A stretch of DNA of 64,000 nt from NCBI GenBank assembly GCA_031553535.1, contig JAVBLM010000004.1, positions 62,001 through 126,000 on the forward strand, in the 5' to 3' direction. Below, in pieces: positions 27,678 through 37,009 of this stretch. The notes under the pieces are model-generated. The model did not search any database. It saw nothing but the letters and a program-made list of their open reading frames with translations, and was not told where the DNA came from. Both the position numbers and the translations under genes were made by a program. This DNA is from JAIROC01 sp031553535 (GTDB lineage: Bacteria > Bacteroidota > Bacteroidia > Bacteroidales > WCHB1-69). The first letter of the stretch is position 1; each line of letters begins with the position of its first letter.

Positions 27678-28508
27678 TTATTTTAAGTCAATCGGCTTGT
27701 ACTTTTCAGGTATTCTCATCGAAGTCGGTCCCGGTACATTTACCTTAATATTCTTAATACTAAAATTCAATAACATATTTTCCGTCGGGAGAGCCAATTC
27801 TGTTTGTTGGAAAAACAACTGCGAATCATCAATATTAATAAAATCTCCATATCGTATTCCAATAGAAACCTGATTCTTGATTTCTTTAATATTATTCTCA
27901 ATAACCTTATGATTACGATTCGTTTTTATCTCTTGCGAGATAGATAAATTCATTTGTTCATTTTTCCTCAAAGAGGATGTATAAATATTTGTATCCCCTA
28001 TTATCTTTAAAAGAGTATTGGGCTCAAAGCCGGGAATATCATCCCCTGCAAAAATTGACTGTAGTATATGAAAATTAACATTAAATCCGAGTAGTTTATT
28101 TAAGAAAGAATAATCTCCGCTATAATATGTTGAGGTAAGGTGATTCAAATATTTTACCGAATCCGGTGTCGCTACAACACGAGCCCCTTCTATTCCTAAT
28201 TTACTAATGGCAACGTAGATTATACTATCTTTACGATTTACAAAAAATGCAGAAACACTCATTGTCTCTTTTTTTGAATTATAATCCAGAATAGCGACAT
28301 TCATCCGGTAACTCAACCATTCATAATTCAATGATGCAATCTTAGGTGCCATTGGCTTGATTAAATCCGGAGCAGGGGATTCTTTTTTTACTGTTTCAGC
28401 TAATTCCGGACTCGTAACTTTTTGTTTTGTTTTACATCCTGCAACCCCTAATAATAATACCATAATCAGTACTGCATATCTAGCGCCTTTTTTTCCGTTG
28501 CTCTTCAT
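27678..28508 (-). CDS. DUF4292 family outer-membrane-type lipoprotein
   Basis: 276 residues with a lipobox (LLLGVAGC25). The body, SLNYEWLSYRMNVAILDYNSKKETMSVSAFFVNRKDSIIYVAISKLGIEGARV, is typical of DUF4292, a LolA/LolB-like fold thought to handle lipids or lipoproteins. It overlaps the rel gene by 29 nt at its start and is followed at once by queG. Role inferred only from the fold. Confidence 0.85.
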   Translation of the reverse strand: MKSNGKKGARYAVLIMVLLLGVAGCKTKQKVTSPELAETVKKESPAPDLIKPMAPKIASLNYEWLSYRMNVAILDYNSKKETMSVSAFFVNRKDSIIYVAISKLGIEGARVVATPDSVKYLNHLTSTYYSGDYSFLNKLLGFNVNFHILQSIFAGDDIPGFEPNTLLKIIGDTNIYTSSLRKNEQMNLSISQEIKTNRNHKVIENNIKEIKNQVSIGIRYGDFINIDDSQLFFQQTELALPTENMLLNFSIKNIKVNVPGPTSMRIPEKYKPIDLK

Positions 28509-30798
28509 AATATGAATTTATACGTTCCACTTTCTCAACACCTGGAATAAGCTTGAGGCGTTCTATCAACTTATTTAAGTGTCCTACATTTTGAATATAT
28601 AACATGATTGTTCCTTCAAATAATCCTTCACTTGTTTCGAATTGAACAGAACGACAATTAACTTCAAAGTCCTTATAGATAACTCCTGTAATATTACTAA
28701 CCAAACCTTTGTTATCAAATCCTTTAATGGATATTCCTGCCAAGAACTCGGCATTCTCTTCATCCGCCCGCCATTTTGCTTTAACAATTCTATCACCATA
28801 ACGAGCAGAGAGTTGTATTGCTTCCGAACAATTAACCCGGTGAACAACTATCTCGTTGTCCGACATACTGAAAGCGATAACAGGGTCTCCGGCAACAGGA
28901 TTACAGCAAGTGGCAATAGTTTGTTTTATTTCATGTACATTTTCCCCTAACAATACGGTTTTAGGATTATGGCTCAACTTACGGCGAACTGCGCCATCTA
29001 CTGAAAACAACTTCCAAATCCCTCTAAGCCATTTCACAAAGGGCCGGATAGGACTTAAGACCCTATAGGCCATTCCCACCGGAGAGAAACATTTTTTTAT
29101 CGCCGATTCTGTAATTTTTCCATTATAAACAGCTAAATACAGATCTTCTTTTTTATCTATCTGGGTATAGACCATTAATTTGTCTCTATTTATCTTAACA
29201 GGATCTACGTTATATTTTTTTAAATATTCTTTTAATTTAGCCTTCCCCTGATTTATTTTTACTTGTTTCTGCCGCTCTAATGCTATGGTAATATTATCTT
29301 TTGCCTTCGATGTCACAGCAAAACTCAACCATTCTTCATGAACTTTCTGCTTTTGGGATGTGATAACTTCAATTTGGTCTCCCGTCCGTAAAACCTGCGA
29401 AGGTGGAACCAACTTATTATTTACTTTACCACCAATGCAATAATTGCCAAGTTTCTCATCTATTTCGTATGCAAAGTCAATTACAGTAGAATTTTCGGGC
29501 ATAGTATGTTCATCCCCTTTAGGAGTAAAGACATATATTTCTTTGGAATAAAGATTCATCTTTACGCTGGCAATCATCTCTCCCGGATTAGCTTCATTCT
29601 TTTGTAAAATCTCTTTTACATTCGATAACCAGGATTCAATACTTTGTTCGTAACTCTGTGCATTCTCCTGGATATTTTCTTGTTTTTTGGAATTATTATC
29701 GGACAAGTTTTCTCCTTGTTTATACGCCCAATGTGCTGCAAAACCATTCTCTGCAATTGAATCCATTTGCCTGGATCGTATCTGAACCTCCACCCACTTT
29801 CCTGCCTTACTCATTACCGTAGTATGCAAAGCCTGATATCCATTTGCTTTGGGAGTAGATATCCAATCCCTTAATCGATCGGTATTGGGTTTGTATATAT
29901 CCGTTACCACCGAGTAAACCGACCAACATGCCGACTTCTGGTGTTCCATGTCTACATCTATAATGATACGGATTGCAAATAAATCATATACTTCTTCAAA
30001 CGGAATTTGTTTTTTTGTCATCTTCTGCCAAATCGAATAAATGGATTTGGTTCTACCCACTATTTCGAACTCCATTCCTTTGGCTTCCAATGCTTCCCTT
30101 ATCGGCTGTATAAACTGTGCAATGAATAACTCCCTACCCTCTTCTGTTGCTTTTATCTTGTTATTTATAAAATTATAACTGCCCGGATCCTGATATTTCA
30201 TCGACAAATCTTCCAACTCGCTCTTTATATTATAAAAACCCAAACGATGTGCAAGAGGGGCATATAAATATAAGGTTTCCGAAGCTATTTTTTGCTGTTT
30301 TTCCAGGGGCATAGAGTCCAATGTCCGCATGTTATGCAATCGATCTGCCAATTTAATCAATATCACACGGGGATCTTTACTCATGGAAATTAATATCTTC
30401 CTGAAATTCTCAAACTGCAAAGAAATATAGGTATCCGAGACATCTTCAATTTTCGTAAGGCCATCTATTATTCCGGAGACTTCTGCCCCGAACATTGTTT
30501 CAATATCTTGAAGAGTATAATCAGTGTCTTCAACCGTATCATGTAATAAAGCACAAATTACGGATGTTGCCCCCAAATTCATTTGGTCCAAAACAATAAT
30601 AGCTACTTGTAACGGATGGATGATATAAGGTTCTCCGCTACGGCGACGCATATTCTTATGTGCATTTAAAGCTAAATTAAAAGCTTTTCTAACCAGTACT
30701 TTTTGCTCACGGGTAGCCCTACCCCTTAACTTTTTCTGGATTTCGCTATAATAAAAAAGTATTTGTTTAAATTCTTTATCAGGTACTTCGCTGTTCAT
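28480..30798 (-). CDS. rel: RelA/SpoT-family bifunctional (p)ppGpp synthetase/hydrolase
   Basis: A 772-residue long-form Rel enzyme that makes and breaks the stringent-response alarmone. The HD hydrolase domain is intact (H61, H86-D87 in LLHDTVEDTDYT). The synthetase domain follows (about 250-370; YDLFAIRIIID, PKANGYQALHTTVMS), then TGS (YVFTPKGDEHTMPENSTVIDFAYEI), a helical/zinc-finger part with ATCCNPVAGD, and a C-terminal ACT domain (AGISIKGFDNKGLVSNITGVI). First gene of the operon with DUF4292 and queG. A TACCTTTG box lies about 93 nt upstream, and a 42-bp dyad array lies about 400 bp further up. Confidence 0.95.
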   Translation of the reverse strand: MNSEVPDKEFKQILFYYSEIQKKLRGRATREQKVLVRKAFNLALNAHKNMRRRSGEPYIIHPLQVAIIVLDQMNLGATSVICALLHDTVEDTDYTLQDIETMFGAEVSGIIDGLTKIEDVSDTYISLQFENFRKILISMSKDPRVILIKLADRLHNMRTLDSMPLEKQQKIASETLYLYAPLAHRLGFYNIKSELEDLSMKYQDPGSYNFINNKIKATEEGRELFIAQFIQPIREALEAKGMEFEIVGRTKSIYSIWQKMTKKQIPFEEVYDLFAIRIIIDVDMEHQKSACWSVYSVVTDIYKPNTDRLRDWISTPKANGYQALHTTVMSKAGKWVEVQIRSRQMDSIAENGFAAHWAYKQGENLSDNNSKKQENIQENAQSYEQSIESWLSNVKEILQKNEANPGEMIASVKMNLYSKEIYVFTPKGDEHTMPENSTVIDFAYEIDEKLGNYCIGGKVNNKLVPPSQVLRTGDQIEVITSQKQKVHEEWLSFAVTSKAKDNITIALERQKQVKINQGKAKLKEYLKKYNVDPVKINRDKLMVYTQIDKKEDLYLAVYNGKITESAIKKCFSPVGMAYRVLSPIRPFVKWLRGIWKLFSVDGAVRRKLSHNPKTVLLGENVHEIKQTIATCCNPVAGDPVIAFSMSDNEIVVHRVNCSEAIQLSARYGDRIVKAKWRADEENAEFLAGISIKGFDNKGLVSNITGVIYKDFEVNCRSVQFETSEGLFEGTIMLYIQNVGHLNKLIERLKLIPGVEKVERINSYYEEQRKKRR

Positions 30799-30890
30799 AT
30801 AACATCATAAAAAAATAATACGATTGCAAAAAATACAATCAATTGGAAATAAATAATCTAAAGAATTAATCTTATTCTTTCTATTATAAG

Positions 30891-30898
30891 CAAAGGTA
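30891..30898 (-). promoter_or_regulatory. -7 box TACCTTTG of the rel operon
   Basis: Exact TAnnTTTG on the minus strand, giving a leader of about 85 nt. -33 is unclear. Confidence 0.55.
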
Positions 30899-31208
30899 TA
30901 ATTTTTTTCCCAATTTAAAATTCCGAAAGATATATTTCAAATTGTCGCAGATGAAAAGACTTTAAACTCACAAGGATTATTTTAATTTTCGTTGTATTCA
31001 ATGCTTTAACAATAAAGTTATCAAAAGTTAATTTATAGACTGACTTCTCATTTCCCTTTCATACACCGACAATTCGAGCATGCCTGGCTGCTGCTTCCTC
31101 ATTTCCAATAATCGTTCGATTCCAATGAGGACAGAACTTCGATTAGACGAAACACAAATACTTGCCTCGGATAATAAGATTAACCCCGGCCGAATGTCCG
31201 GGCGTTAA

Positions 31209-31520
31209 TTTAAAGAATTTCCGGAAGCATGTTCGATATTTCCGGGAAGATTTCAAATTATTGTGAAAGTATGCCGCAGGATGTCGGGGTATTTTCGCAA
31301 TCATGCGAAAGGATGTAATCAGGTGTCGGGACGGTTTCGCAACTATGCGAAAAGATATAGTAAAGTATCGGGATGGTTTCGCAATTATGCGAAAGAATGT
31401 CGTCAGGTATTGGAACAGTTTCGCAATCATGCGAAATGGTGCCGTCAGGTATCAGAACGGTTTCGCAATCATGCGAAAGAATGTCCGAAACGTCGGGGAC
31501 GGTTTCGCAACTATGCGAAA
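31209..31520. repeat. Phased 42-bp tandem array of perfect dyads (TTTCGCA-N4-TGCGAAA)
   Basis: Six units start at 31293, 31335, 31377, 31419, 31461 and 31503. Each begins with an 18-bp dyad whose two 7-bp arms are identical in all six. The 4-bp centre (ATCA, ACTA or ATTA) varies, as does the 24-bp spacer (consensus gaatgtcgtcaggtatcgggacgg, too variable to be a CRISPR repeat or spacer). Two earlier units in phase are decayed: 31251 (TTTCAAATTATTGTGAAA) and 31209. 42 bp equals four helical turns, so all dyads face the same side of the DNA. All three plus-strand frames are open because 42 is a multiple of three, which creates false ORFs. Confidence 0.95.
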
Positions 31521-31953
31521 AGATGCCGAATCCAAAATTATCCCTTTGGTAGAAAAAATACAGGTATAAATAATAAAATTAATTAAACCAATAAAAAGAC
31601 AAGTCTATGAACAAGATAGAAATTTTTATCCTTCAGATATACTTTTGAAGGATATTATCCTTAATATGGGAAGTATAAATGTCATAATATGATTAATCAT
31701 GTATCTTTACACTACATTGTTGCTTCCGGTTTGTCTGTTGTTGATCGCAATAATCCGCTTTTGCAAATGAAAAGGGAATGCTTGAATGAATGCTTTTTCA
31801 TCATATTTGTCCGTTATGGAACAATATATATTTATTAACAAAAGCCAGGCAAGTTGATGGAAATTATGGGAGTTAACTACATTTGCCTATGTAACTTCGT
31901 TGGAAGCTATGGCGCCATACTTCAATCAAATACACAAGCATTCATAAATATCT

Positions 31954-33747
31954 TTAACCATACTGCCCTGTATATAACTCATAATAACGCCCCTTTCTCT
32001 CCAAAAGCTCTTTATGTGTACCTCGTTCTATAATGCTCCCTTCTTCAATCACAAGAATTTCATCCGCATTCTGAACAGTTGAAAGGCGATGAGCTATAAC
32101 CAAACTGGTTCGGCCTTCCATTAATTTGTCCATCCCTTTTTGAATCAGTATCTCGGTACGTGTATCTACATCACTGGTAGCTTCATCCAAAAGTAAAATA
32201 GCCGGATTCGCAATAGCCGCACGTGCAATATTGAGCAATTGGCGCTGACCCTGGCTGAGGTTAGCACCATCATTTTTTAATTCTGTCTGATAACCTTCAG
32301 GGAGCCTCTTAATAAAAGAATCGGCAGCAGCAAGTTTTGCAGCATTGATCACTTCTTCATCAGTGGCGTCCAATCTTCCATAGCGGATATTTTCCATCAC
32401 TGTCCCCGTAAATAAATGGGTATCCTGTAATACCAATGCCATCGACTTTCGTAAATCACTTCTCTTGAGCTGTTGCTGATCAATCCCGTCAATCAAAACG
32501 GAACCTTTTTGTACATCATAAAAACGGGGAAGGATATTAAATATCGTTGTTTTTCCTGCACCTGTAGATCCCACTAATGCAATCTTTCTCCCTTGTGTAG
32601 CATGTAGTGAAATATTTTTTAATACTATTTTCTCCGGATTATAACTAAAATAAATGTTTTTGATCATAATATCTCCCTGTAACTTTGCCGGAAGAACTAT
32701 TGGTGTTTTGGTATCATCCACTGTCTCCGAAATTTCATCAATTACCTGAAAAATCCGTTCCGCACCTGCAATGGCAGCTTGCAAACTATTGTATTGATTC
32801 GCCAATTCATTAATAGGACGGCCAAACTGCCTGGAATATTGTAGAAATGCAGCTAATCCTCCCAAGTCAAGTCCTCTGAAAATGGCTAACAAGGCTCCAA
32901 CAATCGTTACGAACACAAAATTCAATGTATTCATATTTTGCATCAAGGGCATCATCATTCCGGAATATAGTTGAGCTTTTTCGGACTTAATTTGTAAATC
33001 CTCATTGAAAACATCAAATTCTTTTTCTGCAACCTTTTCATGGCAAAAAACCTTCACTACCTTTTGCCCTGTAATTATTTCTTCAATATATCCGTTTTCT
33101 ACTCCCAAAGCTTCCTGCTGACCTTTGAAATATTTCCGGCTCTTTTTTATTACAATATTTGCAGCTAAAAACATCAAGGGAATAATTGTAAGGGTTACCA
33201 ATGTCAATAAAGGACTGATATAAACCATCAAGGCAAATATTCCAAGCAGCGAAAAGATATTACTTAATAAATCAGAGATCGTATTTGTAAGAGCATCGCT
33301 TACTTTATCAATATCGTTCGTATAACGGCTCATTAATTCGCCATGTTGATTTGTATCAAAATATTTTATAGGTAACATTTCCATTTTACTGAAAAGATCA
33401 AACCGGAGCACCGCAACCGTTCGCTCCCCCACCTTATTGAGTATACGCGCCTGCAACCAATTCGACAATACCCCCACTAAATAAATGCCAATAAGAATAC
33501 ATAACATTTTAAATAATCCGGGAATATCGCCGGGCATAATATAATCATTGATAATCGGGCGAAGCATGTAAGACCCTCCTACATTACAAAAAATGCTGAT
33601 GATAATCAATAAAAAAACGAAAGTCAGCAATTTTTTTTCTTTAGAAAGATAACTAAATAACCGCAAGAGAATCTTTCGGGCTTCTTTGGGCTTATGGGGA
33701 GTATGCTTTCTCCCTTTTTGTTCGGCTGTCTGCTTTTGTCCGGTCAT
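31954..33747 (-). CDS. ABC exporter half with consensus Walker motifs (heterodimer partner)
   Basis: A 597-residue membrane-ABC fusion exporter: six membrane helices (about 35-320), then the nucleotide-binding domain. Walker A is GSTGAGKTT (about 392), Walker B LLLDEATSDVDT with the catalytic Glu (about 519), switch His in IAHRLST. Its signature motif is LSQGQRQ instead of LSGGQ. The other exporter half at 37010 has the reverse pattern, so the two are complementary halves of one heterodimer, probably a multidrug or lipid exporter in the inner membrane. A TACCTTTG promoter lies at 33836. Confidence 0.92.
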   Translation of the reverse strand: MTGQKQTAEQKGRKHTPHKPKEARKILLRLFSYLSKEKKLLTFVFLLIIISIFCNVGGSYMLRPIINDYIMPGDIPGLFKMLCILIGIYLVGVLSNWLQARILNKVGERTVAVLRFDLFSKMEMLPIKYFDTNQHGELMSRYTNDIDKVSDALTNTISDLLSNIFSLLGIFALMVYISPLLTLVTLTIIPLMFLAANIVIKKSRKYFKGQQEALGVENGYIEEIITGQKVVKVFCHEKVAEKEFDVFNEDLQIKSEKAQLYSGMMMPLMQNMNTLNFVFVTIVGALLAIFRGLDLGGLAAFLQYSRQFGRPINELANQYNSLQAAIAGAERIFQVIDEISETVDDTKTPIVLPAKLQGDIMIKNIYFSYNPEKIVLKNISLHATQGRKIALVGSTGAGKTTIFNILPRFYDVQKGSVLIDGIDQQQLKRSDLRKSMALVLQDTHLFTGTVMENIRYGRLDATDEEVINAAKLAAADSFIKRLPEGYQTELKNDGANLSQGQRQLLNIARAAIANPAILLLDEATSDVDTRTEILIQKGMDKLMEGRTSLVIAHRLSTVQNADEILVIEEGSIIERGTHKELLERKGRYYELYTGQYG

Positions 33748-33835
33748 TATATGTAACTAAACCTTCAAGATTTTCATAATCCTGAAGGTTTAAGAATATA
33801 TTTATCTATTTACAATATCATTATTTATTATTAAA

Positions 33836-33843
33836 CAAAGGTA
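33836..33843 (-). promoter_or_regulatory. -7 box TACCTTTG of the ABC exporter half gene
   Basis: Exact TAnnTTTG match on the minus strand, 88 nt before the ATG at 33747. The gene therefore has its own promoter despite same-strand neighbours. Confidence 0.5.
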
Positions 33844-33882
33844 GCATTTTTATTGTTCATTTTTACCCTTTCCTTTAAATGA

Positions 33883-33904
33883 AAAAGGAGCGAAAGCTCC
33901 TTTT
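33883..33904. terminator. Bidirectional hairpin terminator
   Basis: AAAAGGAGC-GAAA-GCTCCTTTT, about 45 nt after the stop of the lipoprotein at 33950. A-tract on one side and T-tract on the other. Confidence 0.65.
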
Positions 33905-33949
33905 CCGAAAAAAGTACTCTCTGCTATTACGGTAAAAGTTTACAAAGTA

Positions 33950-34417
33950 TTACAATGGAAGCCCTTTATCTCTCCATTCTTGTAGAGTATAAGCAGCTCC
34001 TATATATTCACCAGTTTCCCTATCCTTATGACCAACAACAATCAACCCCTCTTTCATTCGCGCTTTTGACCACTCACAATATGCTTCTGCTGTTCCCCTA
34101 AATGTTAGTACTTTTTGAAGAAAAAGGTCGCTTAGTTTTTGGCCTAATTCGGTTTGAGGTGGAACAAAATAAAATCGAATAGTGCCAGAGTCATCTAAAT
34201 ATGAAATGACAAAATCATAATAGAAAAGACTCCAATTGATATAAATTGAAGAACAATAATCACCTTCACCTTCAAGTATTCCTTCGGTAGGGATAGAGAT
34301 ATTAACTTTTTCTGTTTTAGCGGTTACTGCCCCTTCGTTTTTTCGACAAGAGCTAAAAAACATTCCGTTAATTACTATGACTGAAGCCATAAAGGCTATA
34401 TGTACTATTTTTTTCAT
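33950..34417 (-). CDS. Uncharacterised lipoprotein, paralogue A
   Basis: 155 residues with a lipobox (FFSSC24RKN). I do not recognise the family. It shares with the gene directly upstream (34485) the order TAKTEKVNI, a DYCS-I--NW--F--DFVISY-DDSG-I--YFV core, then ELGQKL--LFLQKV-TF-GT-E-YC-WS and a C-terminal AYTLQEWRD. Probably periplasmic or outer-membrane. A hairpin terminator follows. The pair is inserted between the two ABC exporter halves. Confidence 0.75.
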   Translation of the reverse strand: MKKIVHIAFMASVIVINGMFFSSCRKNEGAVTAKTEKVNISIPTEGILEGEGDYCSSIYINWSLFYYDFVISYLDDSGTIRFYFVPPQTELGQKLSDLFLQKVLTFRGTAEAYCEWSKARMKEGLIVVGHKDRETGEYIGAAYTLQEWRDKGLPL

Positions 34418-34484
34418 TATTATGTATTATTAAAAGATTATTTTACTATTACTATATCTAACTGGAAAAGTCCACAAAACATTA

Positions 34485-34970
34485 TTATGGGCGTATTATT
34501 GAGTCCCATTCGTTTCGTGTATATGATTTTCCATGGTATAAACCGTCATCACCTTTATAGCCAACAACAATATTTCCTTTTTCCTCTTGCGCTGTTGACC
34601 ACTTACAATATTCTTCTTCTGTTCCCTTAAATGTTTCTACTTTTTGAAGAAAAAGTGTTCTTAGTTTTTGGCCTAATTCAGAATTATTTTTCACAAAATA
34701 TAATTTGATAACGCCAGAATCATCTATATATGAAATTACAAAATCAGTAGGAAAAAGAAACCAATTACTAAAAATTGCGGAACAATAATCATTATTATAA
34801 TCTGTAACTTCAAATATTCCATTAGAAGGGTCAGGAAAATTAGGGATATTGACTTTTTCTGTTTTAGCGGTTACCACCTCCGGTTCCTGTTCTTTTTTGC
34901 AGGAACTAAAGATTGCTCCACCTGCAATTACGATACTTAAAATTGCTGTTATTATTTTATTCTTATTCAT
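34485..34970 (-). CDS. Uncharacterised lipoprotein, paralogue B
   Basis: 161 residues with a lipobox (IFSSC24KKE). About half identical by eye to the lipoprotein at 33950, which follows after 67 bp, so this is a tandem duplication. The conserved pair of Cys in DYCSAIFSNW and EYCKWS could form a disulphide. No known family recognised. Confidence 0.75.
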   Translation of the reverse strand: MNKNKIITAILSIVIAGGAIFSSCKKEQEPEVVTAKTEKVNIPNFPDPSNGIFEVTDYNNDYCSAIFSNWFLFPTDFVISYIDDSGVIKLYFVKNNSELGQKLRTLFLQKVETFKGTEEEYCKWSTAQEEKGNIVVGYKGDDGLYHGKSYTRNEWDSIIRP

Positions 34971-35428
34971 ATCATTTTAGTTTAAACGGAAATCAATAAT
35001 TTATTTAACGGTCTTTTACTTCTGTTTAAAGGAGAAGCCGCCTTTCGCCTGTATACCCAAGTGTTTTTTTACTTGCTTTTCTCTAAGTACGTTGAGGAGT
35101 ATTCCTCTTAACAAGCTCTGTTTTCTTGCCGCCTAAAAGTCCAAGACGGCGTATGTTTTCCTAAGTCATTTTTTCCCAATCGCCAAATAGTCCAAGGAAT
35201 GCGAACCCGCCTTTGGCATAAAAATGCAGGAATAAGGAAAAAAGGGAAAACAATTTGGATTGGATTATTGGCAATATACAACACACGCACCCGCCCTGTG
35301 GACGCCTTATCTAAAAAACCTGTTATAAAATTTAAGGCCGGCATGTTTATTCAATTTATATACCGGATGGTTATACCAAAGTATGCTAATCGAATATGTC
35401 CATACTTTAGGAAACACCACCCATTTTT
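34971..35428. other. Intergenic region, nothing recognised
   Basis: 458 bp between the lipoprotein pair and the T9SS protein. ORFs on both strands overlap each other here and show no family features. No repeat or hairpin of note was found. Confidence 0.45.
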
Positions 35429-36772
35429 TTATTGTTTAATTATTTTTTGTGTTGTATTTCCTTCCGGAGTTTGTATCTTAATAAGATAAATTCCATTTGA
35501 CAAGTCGTTTATTTCTACGGATTGTTCAACATTATTCCATTGTCTGACAGTGCGCCCAAAGACATCGCATATAGTTAATGTTTCAATAGTTGAATGCGAT
35601 TTTATATACAACATATCTTTTACAGGATTAGGATATAATAATACCGGATTATTTTGCTCTTGTTCAATAATGCCTACATTTCCTCTTGTTACAGTAAGTG
35701 TCGTGGTATTGTTTGAAAGGTCGGTATCCATTCCTCGATATGCAGCCGTATACGTCACAGTAAAAGTCCCCGTAAGCCCCATCGAATTCATTTGTGCCGC
35801 CGTTACGGCAACAGGAGTAGGACCTCTACCCGCTGTAACCAGTGAAAGAAAGCCAGGAGTCAAATAAGCTTCATCGGGAAAGCTAATATTTTTACTAAAT
35901 ATTTCATTGGATTCTGCCGTTATGGACACGTCAACTATATTTTCTGCATCACATGGGCCATTATTAATGATAACAGGATAAAGAAGCAAGTCTGCCGTAG
36001 CTGAAATCGAAGTTGTTGTAAGATATTCTGTAATATTTGTGAAACTGTTGGCAAAAGCCGCCTCTAAATCAGTCTGATATACTCCATTATCAGTAAATAT
36101 AGATAACCCTAAAACAAATTCAGTATTATAGATATACGTTTTTCCATCATCTTCATTCTTATAATACCTGTAATATTCATTTTCATTGGCATAATTATAC
36201 CCTCCAATCAAAGGTGCGCCTATGCCATTATCATAAGAAAGTGCTACCCAAAAATCATTCGAATTGATTGTATAAGGAGTCGCTAGTTCCTTGGTTAAAA
36301 TAATTCCGCTACTGTTTGGCCCTAAAGTAAAACTTTCTTGGTAAACCGGAGTTCCTATCGCCGTATCAAAAAGTTTAACAGAGGCGCTATCTCCACCTAA
36401 AACCGGATTTTCGTATATTTTTATAGTGTAATTGGTGTTGGTGTACGTAATAGAACTTCCATCACCAAAATCAACTGTACCAAGGTAGTGGAAAAGTTTA
36501 ACTTTTGTAAGTTGGTCTCCGACTTCGTATCCTGAAAATGCAGAAGCATTAATAAAAATATGGTCGCCTATATCTGCATAGCCATAAAATAAATCAAAAC
36601 CTCCACCAATCCAAGCACTTTTTTGTTCTTTTGACAAATCCTTTGGCGTGTGGTTAATTGCGATTTTGAGTTGAATTAAACTATCCGCAGTGTTAAATTG
36701 CGCAGAAGAAGTTGAAGCAACGCCAAATAATGCAATTGCTGCTAATGTTAAATTATAGAATTGTTTTTTCAT
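35429..36772 (-). CDS. T9SS-secreted surface protein of unknown function
   Basis: 447 residues from the chosen ATG at 36772 (MKKQFYNLTLAAIALFGVASTSSAQ, a good signal peptide). An in-frame ATG 48 nt earlier would put 16 charged residues in front. The body looks all-beta, with an Ig-like middle part (SVSITAESNE). The last 80 residues are a T9SS type A sorting domain: VLLYPNPVKDMLYI ... LSNGIYLIKIQTPEGNTTQKIIKQ. Function unknown. It separates the ABC exporter halves together with the lipoprotein pair. Confidence 0.85.
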   Translation of the reverse strand: MKKQFYNLTLAAIALFGVASTSSAQFNTADSLIQLKIAINHTPKDLSKEQKSAWIGGGFDLFYGYADIGDHIFINASAFSGYEVGDQLTKVKLFHYLGTVDFGDGSSITYTNTNYTIKIYENPVLGGDSASVKLFDTAIGTPVYQESFTLGPNSSGIILTKELATPYTINSNDFWVALSYDNGIGAPLIGGYNYANENEYYRYYKNEDDGKTYIYNTEFVLGLSIFTDNGVYQTDLEAAFANSFTNITEYLTTTSISATADLLLYPVIINNGPCDAENIVDVSITAESNEIFSKNISFPDEAYLTPGFLSLVTAGRGPTPVAVTAAQMNSMGLTGTFTVTYTAAYRGMDTDLSNNTTTLTVTRGNVGIIEQEQNNPVLLYPNPVKDMLYIKSHSTIETLTICDVFGRTVRQWNNVEQSVEINDLSNGIYLIKIQTPEGNTTQKIIKQ

Positions 36773-37009
36773 ATCTTCATTATTTTTAATTATATTAATA
36801 CATTTTGTTTTGGAATTCACAAAATAAAGGTATTTGTAAGTCTGTCGAACAAACCTTCTCCAAAATACTTTTTGTTAAATTTATATACCAAACAACGCCT
36901 CAAAGGTAAACATTTATTTTATATAAAAGCAAAAAAAATGTAATTTCTTTTAAATTTATTGAAGAAAGTTTACACGACATCATATATAACAGGCACTCAA
37001 CAGTTATCT

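Larger units (their letters stand above)
30799..31953. other. Long non-coding region between rel and ABC exporter gene
   Basis: 1155 bp without a convincing gene. It holds the rel promoter (30891), a 59-codon minus-strand open frame ending at 31028 with no start codon (RLLEMRKQQPGMLELSVYER), possibly a gene relic, and the 42-bp dyad array (31209-31520). From 31560 to 31953 I see only AT-rich sequence. Confidence 0.6.

Noticed and set aside
31028..31206. Open minus-strand frame (RLLEMRKQQPGMLELSVYER..)
   Set aside because: Sequence looks protein-like but there is no start codon and no family recognised; noted only as a possible relic.
31293..31520. Possible CRISPR array
   Set aside because: The conserved part is only 18 bp and symmetrical; the intervening 24 bp are similar to each other, not unique. 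No cas genes are nearby.
31263..31586. ORF of 107 codons with 14-residue repeats (FRNHAK-type) over the dyad array
   Set aside because: 42 bp is a multiple of three, so every frame stays open. Other frames on both strands are equally open, the start is a GTG inside a decayed repeat, and conservation follows the DNA dyad rather than any one reading frame.
35199..35489. 96-codon plus-strand ORF next to the T9SS gene
   Set aside because: Overlaps the end of the T9SS gene in antisense and has no recognisable features.
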